This document shows positions 22,077 through 31,106 of a stretch of DNA of 38,504 bases, piece after piece; position 1 is the stretch's first letter; every line of letters begins with the position of its first letter. Origin of the DNA: Clostridia bacterium (GTDB lineage: Bacteria > Bacillota_A > Clostridia > Oscillospirales > CAG-272); the NCBI GenBank assembly GCA_017414585.1, contig JAFQLN010000037.1, forward strand, positions 1-38,504. The letters are read 5' to 3'. A model generated the notes under the pieces. The model worked only from the letters and a program-made list of their open reading frames with translations. It ran no database searches and was not told where the DNA came from. Position numbers and translations under genes: made by a program.

Positions 22077-22832
22077 TCAGGTTTTCGAGAACTGCATCAT
22101 GAGCTTGGTCGGCATCACTTTTGCAAGAACCCGGTAGAACTTGTAGAACGCCTTCGGTGTGTAGACAGTCTTTCCCAGTCCCGCCGCAATCAGCGCACCG
22201 CGTGCCACCTTCACGGGATCACAGTAGGGGAGAACATCGAACGTCTTCGATTTTCCCTTGATTTCACCCGTATAAATGAAATCCGTATCCATCGGGCCGG
22301 GACAAACCGCCGTCGCCGTGATTCCGCGTTCCTTCAGTTCCTCCGCAATGCCGAACGTGAACGCTGTCACATAGGACTTCGATGCGGAATAAACCGTCAT
22401 GCGTGCATTCGGACAGAAGGACGCGATCGAAGAAATGTTCAGAATCCGCGATCCCTTCGGCATATACGGCAGCGTAATGTGCGTCATCGCAGTCAGCCCC
22501 TTCAGATTCAGATCAACCATCTGTACCTGCCGTTCCAGCTCTCCTTCGCCCACATTGCCGAGGAAGCCGCAGCCGGAATTGTTCACAAGCATCCATACTT
22601 CCGGCTTCTGTTCCCGGAGTGCTTCCGCGATTTTTTCGTAACTTTCATCCTTCGTCAGATCGAGCGGAAAAATCCGGCACTGCAGAGGAATTTCCTTCGC
22701 CGCTTCCACGAGTTTTTCTTTCCGGCGTGCAATCAGCCAGTATTCTTCAATATCCGGGTACAGCGCGGGCATCTGGCGAAGTATTTCCAGTCCCAGACCT
22801 GCCGACGCGCCGGTAATAATAGCAATTTTCAT
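22077..22832 (-). CDS. Short-chain dehydrogenase/reductase (251 aa)
   Basis: A classical SDR with TGASAGLG (8-15) for the nucleotide, NNSGCG (about 89-94), ISSIAS and the catalytic YSASK, then PGPMDTDF. It oxidises or reduces an unknown alcohol or carbonyl substrate with NAD(P). The ATG at 22832 follows AAGGAAAG; a longer upstream frame overlaps the hydrolase gene and is not supported. It lies 31 bases behind the GH26-like gene and is probably co-transcribed. Confidence 0.85.
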   Translation of the reverse strand: MKIAIITGASAGLGLEILRQMPALYPDIEEYWLIARRKEKLVEAAKEIPLQCRIFPLDLTKDESYEKIAEALREQKPEVWMLVNNSGCGFLGNVGEGELERQVQMVDLNLKGLTAMTHITLPYMPKGSRILNISSIASFCPNARMTVYSASKSYVTAFTFGIAEELKERGITATAVCPGPMDTDFIYTGEIKGKSKTFDVLPYCDPVKVARGALIAAGLGKTVYTPKAFYKFYRVLAKVMPTKLMMQFSKT

Positions 22833-22863
22833 CGTTATCTTTCCTTGCTGTATTGATATAGCT

Positions 22864-24579
22864 TTATGCACCCTGCGGTGCAGTTGTCTGTGCTGCTGCT
22901 TCTGCTGCCGCCTGAGCTGCCGCAGCCGCACGTTCTGCTTCCACAACGGGATCAATAATCGTCACGGCGCCTTCAGCCTTTGTGAGCTTGTATTCCATCG
23001 TCTTCGCGTATCCGTTTGCAGCCGATACCGAAACGACCAGACTGTGTTCTCCGTCCGCGATGTTCGCCGGAACGATTTCACACGTGTACGGCATCGTCTT
23101 TGTCGTGCAGATCACCGTGCCGTCGAGGCTGTAAGTAACGGTTGTCTCCGGCAGACCGGGCAGAACCGCATAGGTGTGCAGACGCAGAAGAGCATCCGTG
23201 CCCTTGTAATCATACGCCTTCACATAAGCCTTTTCCGCCTTGTCACCCACACCGGTGCTGTAAACGGAATCCGCGGTCAGATTGTTGTACAGCGCTTCCA
23301 GATCGGGACTGCCGGAAAGCGAGAAGTCGTACTCGTTGGCTTCCCCGAAGTTGGTGTCGAAGTACATGATGCACTTCACCTGCGGATAGACCATGTTCAC
23401 ATACGTGTAGAAAATTTCCATCTGCTTTGCCGCAAACGAACCGAGATCCACCTTCGCGTTGTCCGTTTCCTTCACAATCGAGTGGGAAACACCGCTTTCA
23501 GTGATCATAATCGGCTTGCGGTCGCCGTAGAGCTCAACGATTTCCGCCATCTGCGCAATCATGTTCGCGTACTCGCCGTTGGAGTAGAAGATCTTTTCCG
23601 CGTCGTTGGCAGTGCGCTGGGTTGCCGCATCCATGTACGCCGTTGCATACAGGGAAACACCGACCCAGTCCACATATTCGTCGCCGGGATAGTAGTCACT
23701 GACCTTCGCGTAGAAGTTCGACGCAAAGTTCGGTGCAAAAACAGCCGCCGCATTCGGAGCATATTCGCGCGCCGCCGTGACGATCTTGATAAATGCCTGC
23801 TTGAACAGCTCCGGATCGGCAAGATTGCCCCATACATTCATTTCACCGCCGATGCGAAGAAGAACGGGACAGCCGAGCGTCGCAATGTACTTCATCGTAT
23901 CGACAATGTACGCATCGTTTTTCGGATCCATAACCTGCTTGAGAGAGTCGTTTTCGCGCGGCATATTCATGCAGATTTCAATCGCGCGGTTTCCTTCCTT
24001 CGCAATGGGATCGAGATGCCATGCATAATCGGACAGCTTGTCGTCAAGGAATTCAAAGTAGAACAGCGCGGCGGATTCGTTTTTCTGGGAAGTTTCCGAA
24101 ACGCGGCCGAAATAAATGCCGCTGTCCGGTTCGTGCAGCGCGTTGTAGTCAGGGACGACGGACGTATCAGCTGTTTCAACGTACACCATCGTATTGACGT
24201 CGAGACGGCGTGCGGCGGCAGTCGAAACGATCACAGCATCCTTGAAACCGAGAAATTCCGCGTAAGGGATGTACTTTCTGTGCATCTCCGCAGCTTTTTC
24301 GTACTGCGCGAGAACCGTGTATGCATTCGCACTGCGGCTGTAGACATTGCCGAGAATTGCGCCGGTGTCCGTGTCCAAAGGATAACGGAGCATGATTTCT
24401 TCAATCAGCGCACCGTAGTGGAGAATATTCTTGTAATCCAGCGCCGCACTCGCATCCGTAAAAGGCTGGTGGTACTGCCAGTATTCAACGGGAATAGCGG
24501 AAAGAGCGGGCGTTGTCATCATCGCAGCAACCAGCAGTACCGCCGCCGTTTTTCTGAAAAAAGAAGACAAATTCTTCAT
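22864..24579 (-). CDS. Secreted glycoside hydrolase, GH26-like, with Ig-like domain (571 aa)
   Basis: A signal peptide (residues 1-28, ALSA cleavage) leads into a TIM-barrel hydrolase. RIGGEMNVW (E246) and PIMITESGV (E361) fit the acid/base and nucleophile Glu of clan GH-A enzymes such as GH26 mannanases. Between them are PNFASN and WVGVSLY. Residues 470-535 form a bacterial Ig-like domain (VTYSLDGTVICTTKTMPYTC, then ADGEHSLVVSVSAANG). The end is an Ala-rich tail without an LPXTG or SLH anchor. It likely acts outside the cell on a beta-mannan-like glycan. The ATG at 24579 is seven bases from AAGGA; the ATG just before it is possible. Confidence 0.75.
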   Translation of the reverse strand: MKNLSSFFRKTAAVLLVAAMMTTPALSAIPVEYWQYHQPFTDASAALDYKNILHYGALIEEIMLRYPLDTDTGAILGNVYSRSANAYTVLAQYEKAAEMHRKYIPYAEFLGFKDAVIVSTAAARRLDVNTMVYVETADTSVVPDYNALHEPDSGIYFGRVSETSQKNESAALFYFEFLDDKLSDYAWHLDPIAKEGNRAIEICMNMPRENDSLKQVMDPKNDAYIVDTMKYIATLGCPVLLRIGGEMNVWGNLADPELFKQAFIKIVTAAREYAPNAAAVFAPNFASNFYAKVSDYYPGDEYVDWVGVSLYATAYMDAATQRTANDAEKIFYSNGEYANMIAQMAEIVELYGDRKPIMITESGVSHSIVKETDNAKVDLGSFAAKQMEIFYTYVNMVYPQVKCIMYFDTNFGEANEYDFSLSGSPDLEALYNNLTADSVYSTGVGDKAEKAYVKAYDYKGTDALLRLHTYAVLPGLPETTVTYSLDGTVICTTKTMPYTCEIVPANIADGEHSLVVSVSAANGYAKTMEYKLTKAEGAVTIIDPVVEAERAAAAAQAAAEAAAQTTAPQGA

Positions 24580-24648
24580 CATGATATCCTTTGCTGTCAG
24601 AAAAATTTCGCAGAACAGACAGGAAAACATCTGATTCCTATCCTATAT

Positions 24649-24677
24649 ATTATAGCAAGTTTTCCCCTGTAATGCAA
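24649..24677 (-). promoter_or_regulatory. Promoter of the GH26-like gene
   Basis: On the minus strand TTGCAT (24677-24672), 17 bases, TATAAT (24654-24649), about 70 bases before the ATG. Confidence 0.75.
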
Positions 24678-24711
24678 CAGTTTTTTCATAGTTTCTTAAA
24701 AAAGCAACGTC

Positions 24712-25389
24712 TCAGTGATAACAGAGAATAAACCGCAGATGCCGCAGACCGTCCCGGATTGTGCGCAGATGGGGCTTTCCTTCCCTTCTGTCCCTCCGAA
24801 GCGTTGTCGGAACTTGTCGGATCACAGCACCGCTTTCGGCAAAACGTGCAATCATCTCCGTCGCAAATTCCATCCCGGCACACGACAGCCCGAGAGAAAG
24901 CGCCTTTTCCCTGTCAAAACCGCGCAGACCGCAGTGAAAATCGTTCACCTCCGTGTGAAATCGCACCCGTGCAATCGCGGATAAAAATGGCACACCCCAC
25001 CGGTGAGAAAACGGCATCGCACCTTTTTCAATCCCGCCGGCAAAACGGTCTCCCACCACAAGGTCGGCACCGTTTTCCAGCGCTTCGGTAAACAGGTCGA
25101 GATGCGCGAAATCATAACTGCCGTCCGCATCTCCCATGATAATATATTTCCCTTCTGCCGCCCGTATGCCGCCGATGAGCGCCGCACCGTATCCGCGTTC
25201 AGCAACCTCGATAACCCGTGCCCCACAGGATTGTGCGATTTTCACAGACGCATCCGCAGAACCGTTGTCCGCAATGAGAATCTCCGCGTCAAGAGACAGC
25301 CTTCGGATGAACGACTGCGCTTCTCCGATGCAGAACATAAGGGATTTTTCTTCATTCAGGCACGGCATGAGAATCGTGTAAGCCGTCAT
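24712..25389 (-). CDS. GT2 glycosyltransferase, dolichol-phosphate-mannose-synthase type (225 aa)
   Basis: A GT-A fold enzyme with MPCLNEEKSL at the start, ADNGSADAS (40-48) and the DXD motif in MGDADGSYDF (85-94), then HCGLRGFDREKAL. It would move a sugar from a nucleotide to a lipid carrier at the membrane. Many relatives continue with two to four C-terminal membrane helices after the RDGxRHLRF segment; this one stops right there (HLRFILCYH). It is therefore either a natural short form or truncated. It overlaps the membrane-protein gene by four bases, so the two probably act together. Confidence 0.8.
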   Translation of the reverse strand: MTAYTILMPCLNEEKSLMFCIGEAQSFIRRLSLDAEILIADNGSADASVKIAQSCGARVIEVAERGYGAALIGGIRAAEGKYIIMGDADGSYDFAHLDLFTEALENGADLVVGDRFAGGIEKGAMPFSHRWGVPFLSAIARVRFHTEVNDFHCGLRGFDREKALSLGLSCAGMEFATEMIARFAESGAVIRQVPTTLRRDRREGKPHLRTIRDGLRHLRFILCYH

Positions 25390-26744
25390 CTGCGTCCCCC
25401 TTTCTTTGTCTGCCTGTCCGTTCTGCCGTTCTGCCCGTTCTTTTCCGGACGGGTCATCGGAAGCCGGATATGGAGCCGCAGAGCCGCCAGCAGGCAGAAA
25501 ACCGTCGTCACAAGCGCGCGGTATGTAAACGCACAATGCAGATATGCGTGATTGTTGAGAACAAAGAAGCGCACAAGCACCGCCGCTCCGAGAAGCAGAA
25601 GAATCCCCGCCGCTCCGCTCTGCCTGTCATGCGTCCGGAAGAGATACCAGACCGAGAACAAGAGAAGCAGGGACAGACCAACGCCGAGCGCAATGCGTCC
25701 GTAGTCCAGCCGTGCCTGCGCACCGAACATCGCCCCCAGATTGGCAAGCGGCGCGGAAAAGATGTTGTCCGGCGGTTCCGCAAAATCAGCGATGTTCCCG
25801 CCGATGCGTTCCCCGACGGATGAAAAAGCCTGCCGGAACGCATTTTCACCGGATACCGCACTTGCCGCCGCCCACTTGACAACAAACGTCATCCCATACG
25901 AACCGAGCCACGCCATCCCGATGCCAAGAAAACTGCGCAGAGTGCCGGAAAATGTCCCGAACCGCTTTTCCTTCGCACGGACAGCCGCACAAACGGCAAG
26001 CGGCAGAAGAATCGTCACCGTTTCCGTTGTCAGAAAATCGAAAAATGACGCAGACACACCGCTGACGACAGCGAGCAGGAGCAAAGGACGGTCCCCTCTC
26101 CGTTCCGCGTACAGAAACAGCGGCAGAAACAGAAAGCCGAGGATGAAGGTGGACTGATACTCCATGCTCAGCCGGATATTCCAGAACTGCACAGCCGTCA
26201 TGGAGAGCAAAAGAAGCAGCGCAAGATCAGCGTGCTTGCCGCGTACCAGCCACACACAGCTGAAAGCAAGCAGCAGGCAGAGGAACACAAACCCGATCGT
26301 TTTGATGCCGTCCGCATCCGTAAAGGGCATGAGCAGACGGACGAAAAGCGCACCGCCGTGCCAGTAACGGGTGTAATCCATATTCGCAGGCGTATCTTCG
26401 GTCACAGCACTGTAAAGCCCGTAATTCTCCCCACGTTCCTCCCCGTCATAGTAAGCTGTCACGAGAGAACCGGTGAGCGGATCCTGCCGTCCCATATTCC
26501 ACGCCACGCCGAGCAGAATCACATCCGCATAATTGTCGCCGATGTCGTTCAAAGAATCGCCTGTCAGTTCATACGGCTCCTGTTCGGCATACAAAAGCGC
26601 ACTCTTTTCAAAATTGGCTTCTGTCCTGTCGTTCGGAACACAAACGGACAGCAGAAGCGCAAGCCACAGCACCGTCAGCGTCCCCGCAAATACCGCCAGA
26701 CAGCACAGCACAGTCCCGGGAGCGGTACGAAAAAATTGTTTCAT
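25386..26744 (-). CDS. Polytopic membrane protein, partner of the GT2 enzyme (452 aa)
   Basis: About ten hydrophobic segments are spread along the chain, with a first extracellular loop (about residues 35-125) rich in acidic and aromatic residues. The C-terminus is charged. Coupling with a DPM1-like GT2 gene (ATGA overlap) suggests a role in glycan transfer or flipping, like GT-C enzymes or their partners. I see no clear GT-C active motif, so the exact function is open. ATG 26744 follows AAAGGAAG. Confidence 0.65.
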   Translation of the reverse strand: MKQFFRTAPGTVLCCLAVFAGTLTVLWLALLLSVCVPNDRTEANFEKSALLYAEQEPYELTGDSLNDIGDNYADVILLGVAWNMGRQDPLTGSLVTAYYDGEERGENYGLYSAVTEDTPANMDYTRYWHGGALFVRLLMPFTDADGIKTIGFVFLCLLLAFSCVWLVRGKHADLALLLLLSMTAVQFWNIRLSMEYQSTFILGFLFLPLFLYAERRGDRPLLLLAVVSGVSASFFDFLTTETVTILLPLAVCAAVRAKEKRFGTFSGTLRSFLGIGMAWLGSYGMTFVVKWAAASAVSGENAFRQAFSSVGERIGGNIADFAEPPDNIFSAPLANLGAMFGAQARLDYGRIALGVGLSLLLLFSVWYLFRTHDRQSGAAGILLLLGAAVLVRFFVLNNHAYLHCAFTYRALVTTVFCLLAALRLHIRLPMTRPEKNGQNGRTDRQTKKGGRR

Positions 26745-26781
26745 CGGAATCTTCCTTTATAACAAGATTGAATACACAGAT

Positions 26782-26810
26782 ATTATAGCAAATTGCGGAA
26801 ATGATTGCAA
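26782..26810 (-). promoter_or_regulatory. Promoter of the GT2/membrane protein operon
   Basis: On the minus strand TTGCAA (26810-26805), 17 bases, TATAAT (26787-26782). Confidence 0.7.
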
Positions 26811-26858
26811 GCGAAACTGAAAATCCGCTTTCCTCCCGCAGTTTTTCCCAAAGGGCTC

Positions 26859-26888
26859 TTGCACATCCGGATGCAAATGTGGTATGAT
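26859..26888 (+). promoter_or_regulatory. Promoter of the sugar isomerase-like gene
   Basis: TTGCAC (26859-26864), 18 bases, TATGAT (26883-26888), 45 bases before the ATG. Confidence 0.6.
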
Positions 26889-26932
26889 AGAAAAAACAGG
26901 ACGCACAGCCGCGTACCGAAAGGAGAATTTCG

Positions 26933-27829
26933 ATGAAATTAGCAACCACAACGGGCGATTTCGGCGCCTATGCATCTTCCCAGCAGGAGTCCATGCGGTA
27001 TATCCGGCAGGCAGGCTTCCGTTTTCTCGACTATAACTTCGGTTCCGACTACGGAAAGCGAAACGGTGTTTACAGCGAAGACTGGAAGAGCTATCTGGAA
27101 GACGTAAAGAAAACCGCGGATGAAATCGGAGCCGCTTTCGTGCAGGCGCATTCTCCGATGGGCACACCGCTCGCCGAAGGAAACGACGCATTCACCCAGG
27201 ACACCATCCGGTGCGTGGAAGCCTGCGGCATTCTGGGCATCCCCAATCTCGTGGTGCACTCCGGCTACCTGCCCGACATTTCCAAGGACGAGGCCTTCGA
27301 GCGCAATAAACAATTCTACAGCAAGCTGTTCCCCATGGCTGAACGGTACGGCGTGAATGTCCTTGTGGAAAACTTCAACCGCATGACCAACCCGAACGTG
27401 TACTGGATCGACAATGCCTCCGACCTGCGCGCCCTCATCGACTATGTGGATCACCCCCTCTTCCACGCCTGCTGGGATGCCGGACACGGCAATATGCAGG
27501 AAATGCCGCAGGACGAAAGCCTCCGCATCGTCGGAGAACACGTCTATGCCCTGCACATCCAGGATAACCTCGGCGACCGCGACACACACCTGATCCCCTA
27601 TTTTGGATCCCTGAATATGGACTCGCTGATGAACGGACTTCTGGAAATCGGATATAAAGGATACTTTACCTTTGAAACCGGTATGCTCCCCTCCCCGAAC
27701 CAGCGCCGCCCGTATGAAAAGGACAAGCGACTGCTCCGCGTTCCCCTCGATCTGCGGATTGAAGCGGAAAAATTCCTGTACGCAATCGGCCGCTGTACTC
27801 TCGAAGCGTACGACTGCTATGAAGAATAA
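26933..27829 (+). CDS. Sugar phosphate isomerase/epimerase-like TIM barrel protein (298 aa)
   Basis: An AP-endonuclease-2-type barrel of the xylose isomerase superfamily. Visible metal and catalytic residues are H73 (AHSP), H109 (VHSG), E146 (VENFNR), D182 and H185 (WDAGHGN), H208 (LHIQDN), H219 (RDTHLIP) and E248 (FETG). Members isomerise or epimerise keto sugars or hydroxy acids; the substrate here is unknown. It is a single-gene unit with its own promoter, a AAAGGAG site and a terminator. Confidence 0.8.
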   Translation: MKLATTTGDFGAYASSQQESMRYIRQAGFRFLDYNFGSDYGKRNGVYSEDWKSYLEDVKKTADEIGAAFVQAHSPMGTPLAEGNDAFTQDTIRCVEACGILGIPNLVVHSGYLPDISKDEAFERNKQFYSKLFPMAERYGVNVLVENFNRMTNPNVYWIDNASDLRALIDYVDHPLFHACWDAGHGNMQEMPQDESLRIVGEHVYALHIQDNLGDRDTHLIPYFGSLNMDSLMNGLLEIGYKGYFTFETGMLPSPNQRRPYEKDKRLLRVPLDLRIEAEKFLYAIGRCTLEAYDCYEE

Positions 27830-27851
27830 GCCCAACCGAAAGCAGAGAAAG

Positions 27852-27881
27852 CAGAGTCGGAATATACCCGGCTCTGTTTTT
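27852..27881 (+). terminator. Terminator of the isomerase-like gene
   Basis: CAGAGTCGG (27852-27860) pairs with CCGGCTCTG (27868-27876) with one wobble, followed by TTTTT. Confidence 0.85.
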
Positions 27882-27936
27882 ATATCTCCTGCGGCAGCCG
27901 ACAGAATTTTTTCAGAATAAAATTTCTCCAATCCCC

Positions 27937-27965
27937 TTGACAAAGCCGGGGAAGTATAGTATAAT
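27937..27965 (+). promoter_or_regulatory. Promoter of tRNA-Cys
   Basis: TTGACA (27937-27942), 17 bases, TATAAT (27960-27965); start expected near 27972, just before the tRNA. Confidence 0.85.
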
Positions 27966-27982
27966 ATCCTCTGTCAGCAGAC

Positions 27983-28054
27983 GGCGACATAGCCAAGCGG
28001 TAAGGCAGAAGTCTGCAAAACTTTTATTCCCCGGTTCGATTCCGGGTGTCGCCT
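27983..28054 (+). tRNA. tRNA-Cys (anticodon GCA)
   Basis: A 7-bp acceptor stem (GGCGACA with TGTCGCC) ends in discriminator T at 28054. The anticodon arm GAAGT-CTGCAAA-ACTTT gives GCA, and the T-arm is CCCGG-TTCGATT-CCGGG. The CCA end is not encoded. The gene has its own promoter and terminator. Confidence 0.95.
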
Positions 28055-28087
28055 TCAATGCGTGTTGACAAAATAGATGCCAACCGT

Positions 28088-28113
28088 AAAACCCGAGATT
28101 TTTCTCGGGTTTT
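28088..28113. terminator. Terminator after tRNA-Cys
   Basis: AAAACCCGAGA (28088-28098) and TCTCGGGTTTT (28103-28113) pair perfectly over 11 bases around TTTT. The 28114-28267 stretch that follows holds only a short TGCC-AATC-GGCA hairpin and a weak GGGGAGA/TCTCCCC repeat. Confidence 0.85.
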
Positions 28114-28267
28114 CTTCGTTTTCTTCACTTTTTTGAAATTCGGATTTTCGTGAAAACATAAAGATGCCAATCGGCATTTTCGATCAAGGGAGCAGAAGTG
28201 AACCCTTACCCTGCCTTCTTAGGGGAGAATCTTTCGGTTGTTTTCTCGCAGGTATCTCCCCTTTTCG

Positions 28268-29251
28268 TTATTTTACCCTTAAAACGACCTTGCCTACGTT
28301 TTCGCCGCGATAAAGAATGTCATGCGCCGCCTCGGCTTCGGTGATCGGCAAAACCTTATATATAGTTGGTTTTACCTCGCCCGATTCGATTTTTGGATAT
28401 ACGTCGCGGACGATTCCCGCAAGGATTTCCGCCTTTACCGCAGGTGTGCGGGAACGAAGTGTGCTTCCAATAATTCTTACGTTTCTGACATAGATATTTT
28501 TCAGGTCGATCTCGGTTTTTGTGCCTGCGAGTGCGGCAATCATAATCCATCGCGCTCCATGTGTGAGATAGTGTATACACTTGCCCATAATCTCTCCGCC
28601 AAGACAGTCTATGGCAACATCAACGCTATTTCCCGCCTCAAGCTCCTCTTTGAGAACCTCTGAAATATCCTCTCTTGCGGTAACAACAACTCTGTCCGCA
28701 TGAAGGTGTTTGATATTTTTTGCTTTCTCGTCAGTTAAAACGGTTGTGATCACGCGAACACCAAATGCCTTTGCCATAGGAATGATTACACTGGCAAGTC
28801 CCGATGCGCCCGCATTCATCAGAAGGGTGTTTCCTTCTTTGATATTGCCCTCCATAAAAAGATTCAGATACGCCGTAGCGAATGCCTCGGGTATTGCTGC
28901 TGCTTCTGCCATCGTGCAGTTAGCGGGAATGGGCATAAGCATATCATATTTGACCGCGGCATATTCGGCATAACCGCCGCCGCCAAGCAGTGCGCAAACT
29001 TTGTCACCTGCCTTCCACGAGGATTTCTCTGCGGCTGTTTTTCCTACCTCAATAATCGTTCCCGCTATTTCAAGCCCCATCCATTCGGGGCAGCCCGCGG
29101 GCGGAGGATAATCGCCCTCTCTCTGCATAAGGTCGGCGCGGTTAAGAGCCGCAGCTTCTATTTCGACGAGCACCTCGTCACTTTTTATTACGGGATCAGG
29201 AACATTGTCCCATCTTAAACTTTTATCGTCGTTTACAAGTATCGCTTTCAT
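28268..29251 (-). CDS. Zinc-independent MDR oxidoreductase, quinone oxidoreductase (PIG3) type (327 aa)
   Basis: A medium-chain dehydrogenase/reductase with NRADLMQREGDYPPP and GLEIAGTIIEVG in the N-terminal GroES-like part. The nucleotide fold follows (NAGASGLASVIIPMAKAFGVRVI, then DCLGGEIMGKCI). The structural and catalytic zinc ligands of alcohol dehydrogenases are absent, as in NADPH:quinone oxidoreductases and enoyl reductases. The substrate is unknown. It is the last gene of a three-gene minus-strand set, separated from the AroD-like gene by 160 bases of AT-rich DNA. Codon use is AT-richer than in the flanking host genes. Confidence 0.85.
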   Translation of the reverse strand: MKAILVNDDKSLRWDNVPDPVIKSDEVLVEIEAAALNRADLMQREGDYPPPAGCPEWMGLEIAGTIIEVGKTAAEKSSWKAGDKVCALLGGGGYAEYAAVKYDMLMPIPANCTMAEAAAIPEAFATAYLNLFMEGNIKEGNTLLMNAGASGLASVIIPMAKAFGVRVITTVLTDEKAKNIKHLHADRVVVTAREDISEVLKEELEAGNSVDVAIDCLGGEIMGKCIHYLTHGARWIMIAALAGTKTEIDLKNIYVRNVRIIGSTLRSRTPAVKAEILAGIVRDVYPKIESGEVKPTIYKVLPITEAEAAHDILYRGENVGKVVLRVK

Positions 29252-29411
29252 TTTTTATTCCTTTACATATTTTTTCACTCTGAAAGGCAGTTTTCTATTC
29301 TTTTCTCGTTTTTTATTTTTGCCATCGCTTCAATCTATGCGCTTTTGTTATCTGCCGAGCAACGGTATTTATCAACACCCGCACCTTGTAATCCGTCACC
29401 CGTAAATATTC

Positions 29412-30179
29412 TCAAACGGAACTTTTAGAAAGAATATCTCTTATTTCTTTTGCGTCCTTCAAAAGCGGCTGTGACTTGGTTGCAAACTCGTCGTATTCGT
29501 ATACGCAGAGAGTCATACAGTTTCCAAGTGCACCGCCGATACGGCGCAAAATGTGACACACGCCGCCCGCAAGAAAGAGAAAAGGTATTTTCAAATTTTC
29601 TTTCAGCAGGTTGATGATACGCAGATTTTCTATCTGCTGTTCCATATTTTCCGCGCCTGTGACTATTTTGCATATATCGGCGCCCCGCCTTTGCTGCTCA
29701 AGCGCTATTTCGAGCACTCGCTCAGCGGGTGTGAATTTATATACATGCGAGGATATCAGCACCTCAGCCCCTCTTTTACGGAGCTCGTCTATGAGCTCCA
29801 TTTGTTTTTTTACCGCTTTCTCGTTCATTGTCAGCTCTCCCTCGCAAGGGTCGAAATAATCACCCATCACGTCACAGAGGACAGCACCGCAGTCGGCAAG
29901 TTCCAAAAGCTCACGCGCGAGAATGTCGTCGCTCTTTTTCACATTTTCACCATAACGGTAATTCGTTACATAGGTAGGCAGGGAAGAAAGAGAAAAAAGT
30001 TCACGGTAAACGTCAGGCGTGCGGTGTTCGGGTTTAAGCCGGCAAAACTGCATACCGAATGCCTCTGCTCCCTCGGATATAGAGGCGGCGATAAGCTCTT
30101 TTATTCTCGCGGGATTATCCGCCTGCACCATACACGTCAGCAAAGGCTTCTCATATTTTAAGAAGGTCGATTTACTCAT
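29412..30179 (-). CDS. AroD-like (type I 3-dehydroquinase family) protein (255 aa)
   Basis: The barrel keeps the type I dehydroquinase Schiff-base lysine in DICKIVTGAENMEQ (K171) and the catalytic histidine in LISSHVYKFTPAERVL (H145). The substrate-clamping segments are different: the expected ExR near strand 2 reads GMQFCRL, the RTxxEGG segment reads NYRYGEN, and the C-terminal QG-x-SR region reads GGVCHILRRIGG. So it probably works by the same lysine chemistry on another substrate than dehydroquinate. It overlaps the SDR gene by one base (TAATG). Function in a catabolic set is inferred from neighbours. Confidence 0.65.
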   Translation of the reverse strand: MSKSTFLKYEKPLLTCMVQADNPARIKELIAASISEGAEAFGMQFCRLKPEHRTPDVYRELFSLSSLPTYVTNYRYGENVKKSDDILARELLELADCGAVLCDVMGDYFDPCEGELTMNEKAVKKQMELIDELRKRGAEVLISSHVYKFTPAERVLEIALEQQRRGADICKIVTGAENMEQQIENLRIINLLKENLKIPFLFLAGGVCHILRRIGGALGNCMTLCVYEYDEFATKSQPLLKDAKEIRDILSKSSV

Positions 30180-30943
30180 TACGATTTTCTCACCATGGCG
30201 TTTCTTCCGCCGTCTATCATAATGTTTTCCCCATTGATGAACTGTCCTTTTTCAGAAGCAATAAACAAACACAGATCAATGATCTCCTGAGGCTCTGCGG
30301 CTCTGCCCAGCATAGTCTTCATATTTGCCATAGCAGCTCTTGTGAGTACAGGACCCGGAGAGACGCAAACGCATCTGATACCGTATTTTGAGCCAAACTG
30401 TGCGATAGATTTCGTAAGTCCGTACATAAGTCCCGCTTTGGACGTAGGATAGTCCATTCCGTATCCGTCTCCTTCAGCTCCCGTGATAGAACCGATATTG
30501 ATAATAAGTCCGCTCTGCTGCTCTCGCATCTGTCTAAGCACCGCGTGCGCAAAGTAAAACGGTCCTTTGAGATTTACATCAATCCCCCAATCGTAAACGT
30601 CTATCGGTACGTCGGGAAATTCCGGATGCTTTTCCCGATCCACTTTACACATTCTAACGGCAGTTCCTCCTGCAAAATTCGCCAGAATATCTATTCTGCC
30701 GAACTCGGCAACAGCTCTGTCTCTTGCAGCGCACACTTGCGAATAATCTCGCACGTCGCAGACCGCACCGATTGCTTTGCCGCCGTTTTTTGCGTTGATT
30801 GCAGCAACCTTTTCGGCAAGGATATCTTCATTTACATCACACATAATAACATTTCCGCCAAGCGATGTGAAATTCTCGGCGAACAAAAGCCCCATACCCG
30901 AAGCTGCACCGGTAGATATCGCAGCCTTGTTTTCAAATTCCAT
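30179..30943 (-). CDS. SDR family oxidoreductase (254 aa)
   Basis: A classical SDR: TGAASGMG (11-18), the cofactor-sensing CDVRD segment, NFAGG, IGSITGAEG, catalytic YPTSK, SPGPVLT and the family's C-terminal GENIMIDGG. It is the first gene of the AraC-linked operon and has a AAAGGA site before ATG 30943. The acidic residue after the second strand (CDVNED) suggests NAD(H) preference. Substrate unknown, presumably a polyol or hydroxy acid feeding the AroD-like enzyme. Confidence 0.85.
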   Translation of the reverse strand: MEFENKAAISTGAASGMGLLFAENFTSLGGNVIMCDVNEDILAEKVAAINAKNGGKAIGAVCDVRDYSQVCAARDRAVAEFGRIDILANFAGGTAVRMCKVDREKHPEFPDVPIDVYDWGIDVNLKGPFYFAHAVLRQMREQQSGLIINIGSITGAEGDGYGMDYPTSKAGLMYGLTKSIAQFGSKYGIRCVCVSPGPVLTRAAMANMKTMLGRAAEPQEIIDLCLFIASEKGQFINGENIMIDGGRNAMVRKS

Positions 30944-30971
30944 GGATTTTTCCTTTCAAACTTTTTGATAA

Positions 30972-31000
30972 ATTATAACACAAACAATGGCTGATAACAA
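30972..31000 (-). promoter_or_regulatory. Promoter of the SDR-AroD-like operon
   Basis: On the minus strand TTGTTA (31000-30995), 17 bases, TATAAT (30977-30972), 29 bases before the SDR start. Confidence 0.65.
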
Positions 31001-31014
31001 TCTGTATTTTGATA

Positions 31015-31037
31015 TAGTATTGATGTTTTTGATACTA
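31015..31037. promoter_or_regulatory. Candidate AraC-type operator between divergent promoters
   Basis: TAGTAT (31015-31020) and ATACTA (31032-31037) form an inverted repeat between the SDR and AraC promoters, just upstream of both -35 boxes. Confidence 0.4.
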
Positions 31038-31052
31038 AATTTCAAAATTCAG

Positions 31053-31081
31053 TTGAAATTCAATGCGGAAAATGATACAAT
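31053..31081 (+). promoter_or_regulatory. Promoter of the AraC regulator gene
   Basis: TTGAAA (31053-31058), 17 bases, TACAAT (31076-31081). Confidence 0.65.
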
Positions 31082-31106
31082 CAGGCAGGAAAAGAGGCGA
31101 TGATAA

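Noticed and set aside
23044..24672. A 542-residue plus-strand frame opposite the GH26-like gene
   Set aside because: The minus-strand gene has a signal peptide, catalytic motifs and promoter; the plus frame has none.
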